Shown here: piece after piece, positions 60,491-64,000 of the stretch | Layout of the letters: each line of letters starts with the position of its first letter | Numbering within the stretch: the first letter of the stretch is position 1 | Assembly (NCBI GenBank): GCA_037074705.1 | Contig: CM073591.1 | Coordinates: 77,234,532-77,298,531 of the forward strand | Length of the DNA stretch: 64,000 nt | Direction: 5' to 3' | Origin: Zhengitettix transpicula | Lineage: Eukaryota > Arthropoda > Insecta > Orthoptera > Tetrigidae | Made by a program: the position numbers and the translations under genes | Notes under the pieces: model-generated | Databases searched by the model: none | What the model saw: the letters and a program-made list of their open reading frames with translations, nothing else | Told to the model about the DNA's origin: nothing

Positions 60491-61907
60491 TTTCATTAGT
60501 GGTTATTACAATATACATATATATAATTGTACTTACGTATTTTTATTGTATAAAATACCTATTAGATTATTATTTAGTCTCTCCAAATTATTTTAAGCTC
60601 TCTACGACTCTTCAATTTCTCACAAGCCAACTAGAGACTGCTAGTTTTTCTACACTGAAACTTCCTATTAAATGGTTTGCATGACTTGTGAACCACAGTA
60701 ACTGATAACACAGGCAAGCTTCTACTGCAATATAGTCGCCAAACCGTGAAGGACATCAAACACCATCTTGCATGTTCACCCTTAGACCATAGATTAACTC
60801 AACCGATTGAGATACGTCAACTTTTTGACAGACGAATACCGGAAGTAGGAAATATTATCTTTAAGGCGTTATTTCCACGATGCCTATAAAACTACCACAA
60901 CAAATTTCGATTTGCTTTACGACGGATTCTATTCGTAGTGTTATTTTATCCGAGACGTATTAATTAAGAAATATATTATTTCGTATAACTTGTATAAAAA
61001 AATTCTTCATCTGATAAATTTAGAACAAAACTGGAAGACCCGGGATAATCCACATCAGAATATTACTAGTAACGAAGCTTGCAACTCGTTCGATGTTTCC
61101 TGCCCTAAATCATCGGAAAGTATTGTGTTATTGACGTATTATATTATTTTTCATTTAACAGTTGATTTATGGGTTAGATACGTCCCAATGATATTCTATT
61201 GAAGCGTTATAAAATCAACACCCAACACAGGGTCATCGAAAATTAAAGTTGTTACAAATATACGGGCAACTGTCTTTGTAGAATTTTTCGAAATATCTTC
61301 CTTAATTGCCAAATTAATTACTCTCTGTCTCGGTGGGACGATACTATGACCAATATCAACTATCTTCAAGATAAAAAGATACATTTGTTCATATTCTTAA
61401 GAACTGCCACAAAATAAATAACGACAGTTAAAAAAACTTTAATTGTAACAAATAATGAATTTAAATACAAATACATTCAAGTGAAAAAGCCGAATAGCAC
61501 GACCTCATCACAATATATCTCTGGAACCGATTTCTGTCTCTTTAAAGAGATGAACGTTTCCATTATATTTTTGTAACTTTAGCGTTACGGCATAGAACCA
61601 TAACTATCGTTAATAGTTTTAAAATCAATTATAAACACGCTATTAGAAATAACGAATGCATTATAAAACTTTACATATGCCAAGTGCAATTGATAGTATC
61701 CTACTACGGTAATGCAAGATCGTTGGAATTACACCTAAATGAAAGAAAAGTAGTTTACATTTAGAATATTGACTCGATGAGAGCTATTAAGGGGAAAATA
61801 AACCTTTTATCATTAACAATAGTGTTTTAGATGAAGTTTCATCGAGAATGCGACAGAAATTGCATATTATCAAACAACTAATCTCCACAGAAGATATTAC
61901 ATTTATC

Positions 61908-62160
61908 GGCCCACGTTGGGCGCCAAAAATGTAATAGATTCGGTATGGGTTTATTATTTGATAATGCCCTACGTATGAAGTATGTTTTATTAATAACGGC
62001 CTTCAGAAGAGCGATAAGCAAAATGTATGTCTAGTAGTCATATTGGAGAGGTTTTCCTTTTAAGATAATGTTATTCGGAATATTGATAATTCTCCCAAAC
62101 TAACCTTCCAATTTTGGTCCCACCTTACGATAAAGCTGCCTTAAACGTATATAATATATA
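61908..62160 (-). mobile_element. LTR-like end with PBS motif, minus orientation (tentative)
   Basis: On the minus strand, TTACA (ending 61930), four T, then TGGCGCCCAACGTGGGCC (61925-61908). This is a better-preserved version of the motif at 49499 and the same CA-spacer-PBS layout. Sequence upstream on that strand (higher coordinates) has AATAAA-type signals, as an LTR would. The other LTR boundary and any coding region were not found. Confidence 0.4.
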
Positions 62161-64000
62161 TGATAAATCACGAAAATATGGTAGGGAATAATTAATAATA
62201 ATTACATATTTAATCAAACTCCATTGCCAAATTGGTTTAAACATTTATTTTTGATGTTCAGCTACTGAATACACAAACAGAAAATCATAAATTAACACAA
62301 TGTTTACTGAAACTGAAACAAAACTGCATATCATATGGCAGTTTTAGAAAATGAATATGCAATCTGCCTCGAGCAAGTAAACAAGTTCGTAAGTAGACAA
62401 GTGGTCTATGAGCGATACTTTCTTTAATTATTTATCGTTATTCGTCGTGTTCGAGACATTTCCTCCAATTAAATACAAGGATTTTAAAGTACATCAAACT
62501 TTTTATGCATAATGTTAATAATAATAGCCACATTCAGTAAAAGTATTTTACAACAAATAACATTAGTAAAATATAATATTATAATTCCCAATATTAAACA
62601 ATGAATCGTTAAGTTTTCTAATTTTTTAAAAAAGATAACTGTCTAGTTACTATTACGTAACATACCAAAAACAGCGTCTTCCGAAATTTACTTAATATAC
62701 AGACAATATAATTCACTTTTATTTTACATGCCCATAATGTAGTATTTCATAGAAATTTATATTTCCTTTTTATACGGTTACATCATATTTAATATATCAT
62801 ATATCGTGAGCAATTATTTATTTGTTTCATAAATGAAAATATGAATTGGGAAAATTTTATACAGTACGGTTCTGATTCACTGCGTTCGAATGAAAGTAAA
62901 ATTAAATTTTTAAGTAGTTTACTTTTAAAGTAAACAAATAAATCACACTTCTCTTCGCATATAAGATAGCATAACTGAGAAAACCTGAGTGATATTGAAA
63001 CTGCTGGCGAAGTAGACATATACTGTATTAACTTAAATAAGAATATCTTTTGTAGATCCAACGCTTTTTAAGCTCTCGAAATATGTAAAAAATACGGGAA
63101 CAATATTTTGGTTGTAAATGCTCGTATCGTTATCTTTTAATACTGATTACTACAACAAATCAATAGGTTACCACCAAATTCCGCATTTCTACAGTATTGT
63201 GTTTAACACAATTTAAATATTTCGATCTTCATTATATGCACTACCAATTTTAAATGTAGAAAACAGTTATATAATGTTGTCAATGCCGCATATGTGGAAT
63301 TTCGTAATAAAATGGTAGAGAATTGATAACCCGAATAACAGCAATATTCTAACAAATTGTAATACAACTTCAAATTTACATGGGAGGTATAATTCGAGCA
63401 ATGGAATCTTTACTTTCACGAAGACGATAGAATATTCGATAAAGACGTGTTGCCACATACATTCACAGTAAATTCCGTGTGTAATGTTAATTTATGTAAA
63501 GCAGAATCCATTCACTGCTGTTTGAATTATATCATCTATAAAATTCGCACTTATCGGCATATGCAAAATTTACTAATTATTAGTCAGCAGCTCCTTTTAT
63601 TTTTTTCTTAAGATTATTATTTAGAAAGACACGCAACAACGTTGCGTCTCGTAACGCTCCGAAAATCATGTCTTAATTAAATATTATCTTCGAATACCCA
63701 ATTTAATATTATATATATCCGTTTCTGCAAGCCACCATGCAAATTTTAAACTCTTTCACTAAAGTTTATGAATCCATATTAATTTTTCTCACAAATTTCT
63801 TGAATATTAGGAAAATTAAAATAATTAATTTTGCAGAAAGAAATGGATCCTCATTATAAAAACTAATTTTTTATATATTTATAGAAAAATTAAATTCTTA
63901 AAATTTACGAATATAATTTATTAAGAAATTTGTTATTATTTGCTGTCACTGTCTTTATTTAAAACTTCTCACTCCTAACCCATAGGATGATTAGTGATCA

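Larger units (their letters stand above)
58344..64000. other. Upstream region of the SLC5 gene; no promoter or 5' exon identified
   Basis: Must contain or precede the noncoding first exon of the minus-strand SLC5 gene, but AT-richness hides it. Besides two (TA)n tracts and two LTR-like relics I see nothing in it. Short open frames at 60990-61202 and 62789-63061 have no domain. Confidence 0.4.

Noticed and set aside
1..64000. CRISPR arrays, rRNA genes, bacterial operons or a defence-type gene system
   Set aside because: I looked for regularly spaced direct repeats, rRNA-like conserved blocks and dense co-directional genes and found none. All coding signals are spliced animal genes or transposon relics.

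Overview
The window is AT-rich, intron-rich nuclear DNA from an animal, most likely an insect with a large, repeat-laden genome. Evidence: GT-AG split genes with introns of about 0.1 to 5.5 kb, metazoan gene families (KRTCAP2 and an SLC5 transporter), tRNA-derived SINEs, relics of non-LTR and hAT elements, foldback MITEs and many (TA)n tracts. I saw no bacterial-type genes, rRNA, CRISPR array or intact tRNA gene. The order cannot be fixed by eye.

Two protein-coding genes can be assembled exon by exon, and they are convergent. KRTCAP2 (oligosaccharyltransferase accessory subunit) lies on the plus strand, 33417-37559. It has five coding exons and encodes 131 residues; its first coding exon contributes only ATGG. 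A sodium-coupled solute transporter of the SLC5 family (monocarboxylate/multivitamin-transporter-like) lies on the minus strand, 58331 down to 40627. It has thirteen coding exons and encodes a predicted 580 residues. All joins keep frame and one intron uses a GC donor. About 3 kb separates the two 3' ends. The two genes have no obvious functional link: one acts in ER N-glycosylation, the other in solute uptake at a membrane.

Positions 1-33400 hold no gene that I can recognise. A GC-rich island at about 16430-16740 is followed on the minus strand by an exon-like segment ending in ATG directly at a GTGAGT donor (16374). This is a candidate promoter and first exon of a minus-strand gene whose other exons I could not identify. 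The rest is repeats: a SINE with a 12-bp target-site duplication (3470-3812), degenerate tRNA-like SINE heads (about 3000 and 17400), degenerate tandem repeats (14.0-16.0 kb and 21.3-21.9 kb), a LINE 3' end broken by a GATA microsatellite (28.4-29.05 kb), a hAT transposase relic (29.5-29.9 kb) and a jockey-like RT tail lying antisense just upstream of KRTCAP2.

The most distinctive non-coding signals are three. (1) An A-tailed interspersed repeat of about 0.45 kb ('family A') has eleven copies or fragments, four of them stacked head to tail at 56734-57800. (2) Four foldback elements, each with long inverted arms and an ACGTTTC motif, lie in introns of the SLC5 gene within 4.7 kb. (3) LTR-like relics end in a short spacer and a TGGCGCC-type primer-binding-site motif. 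No clearly novel functional system was found.
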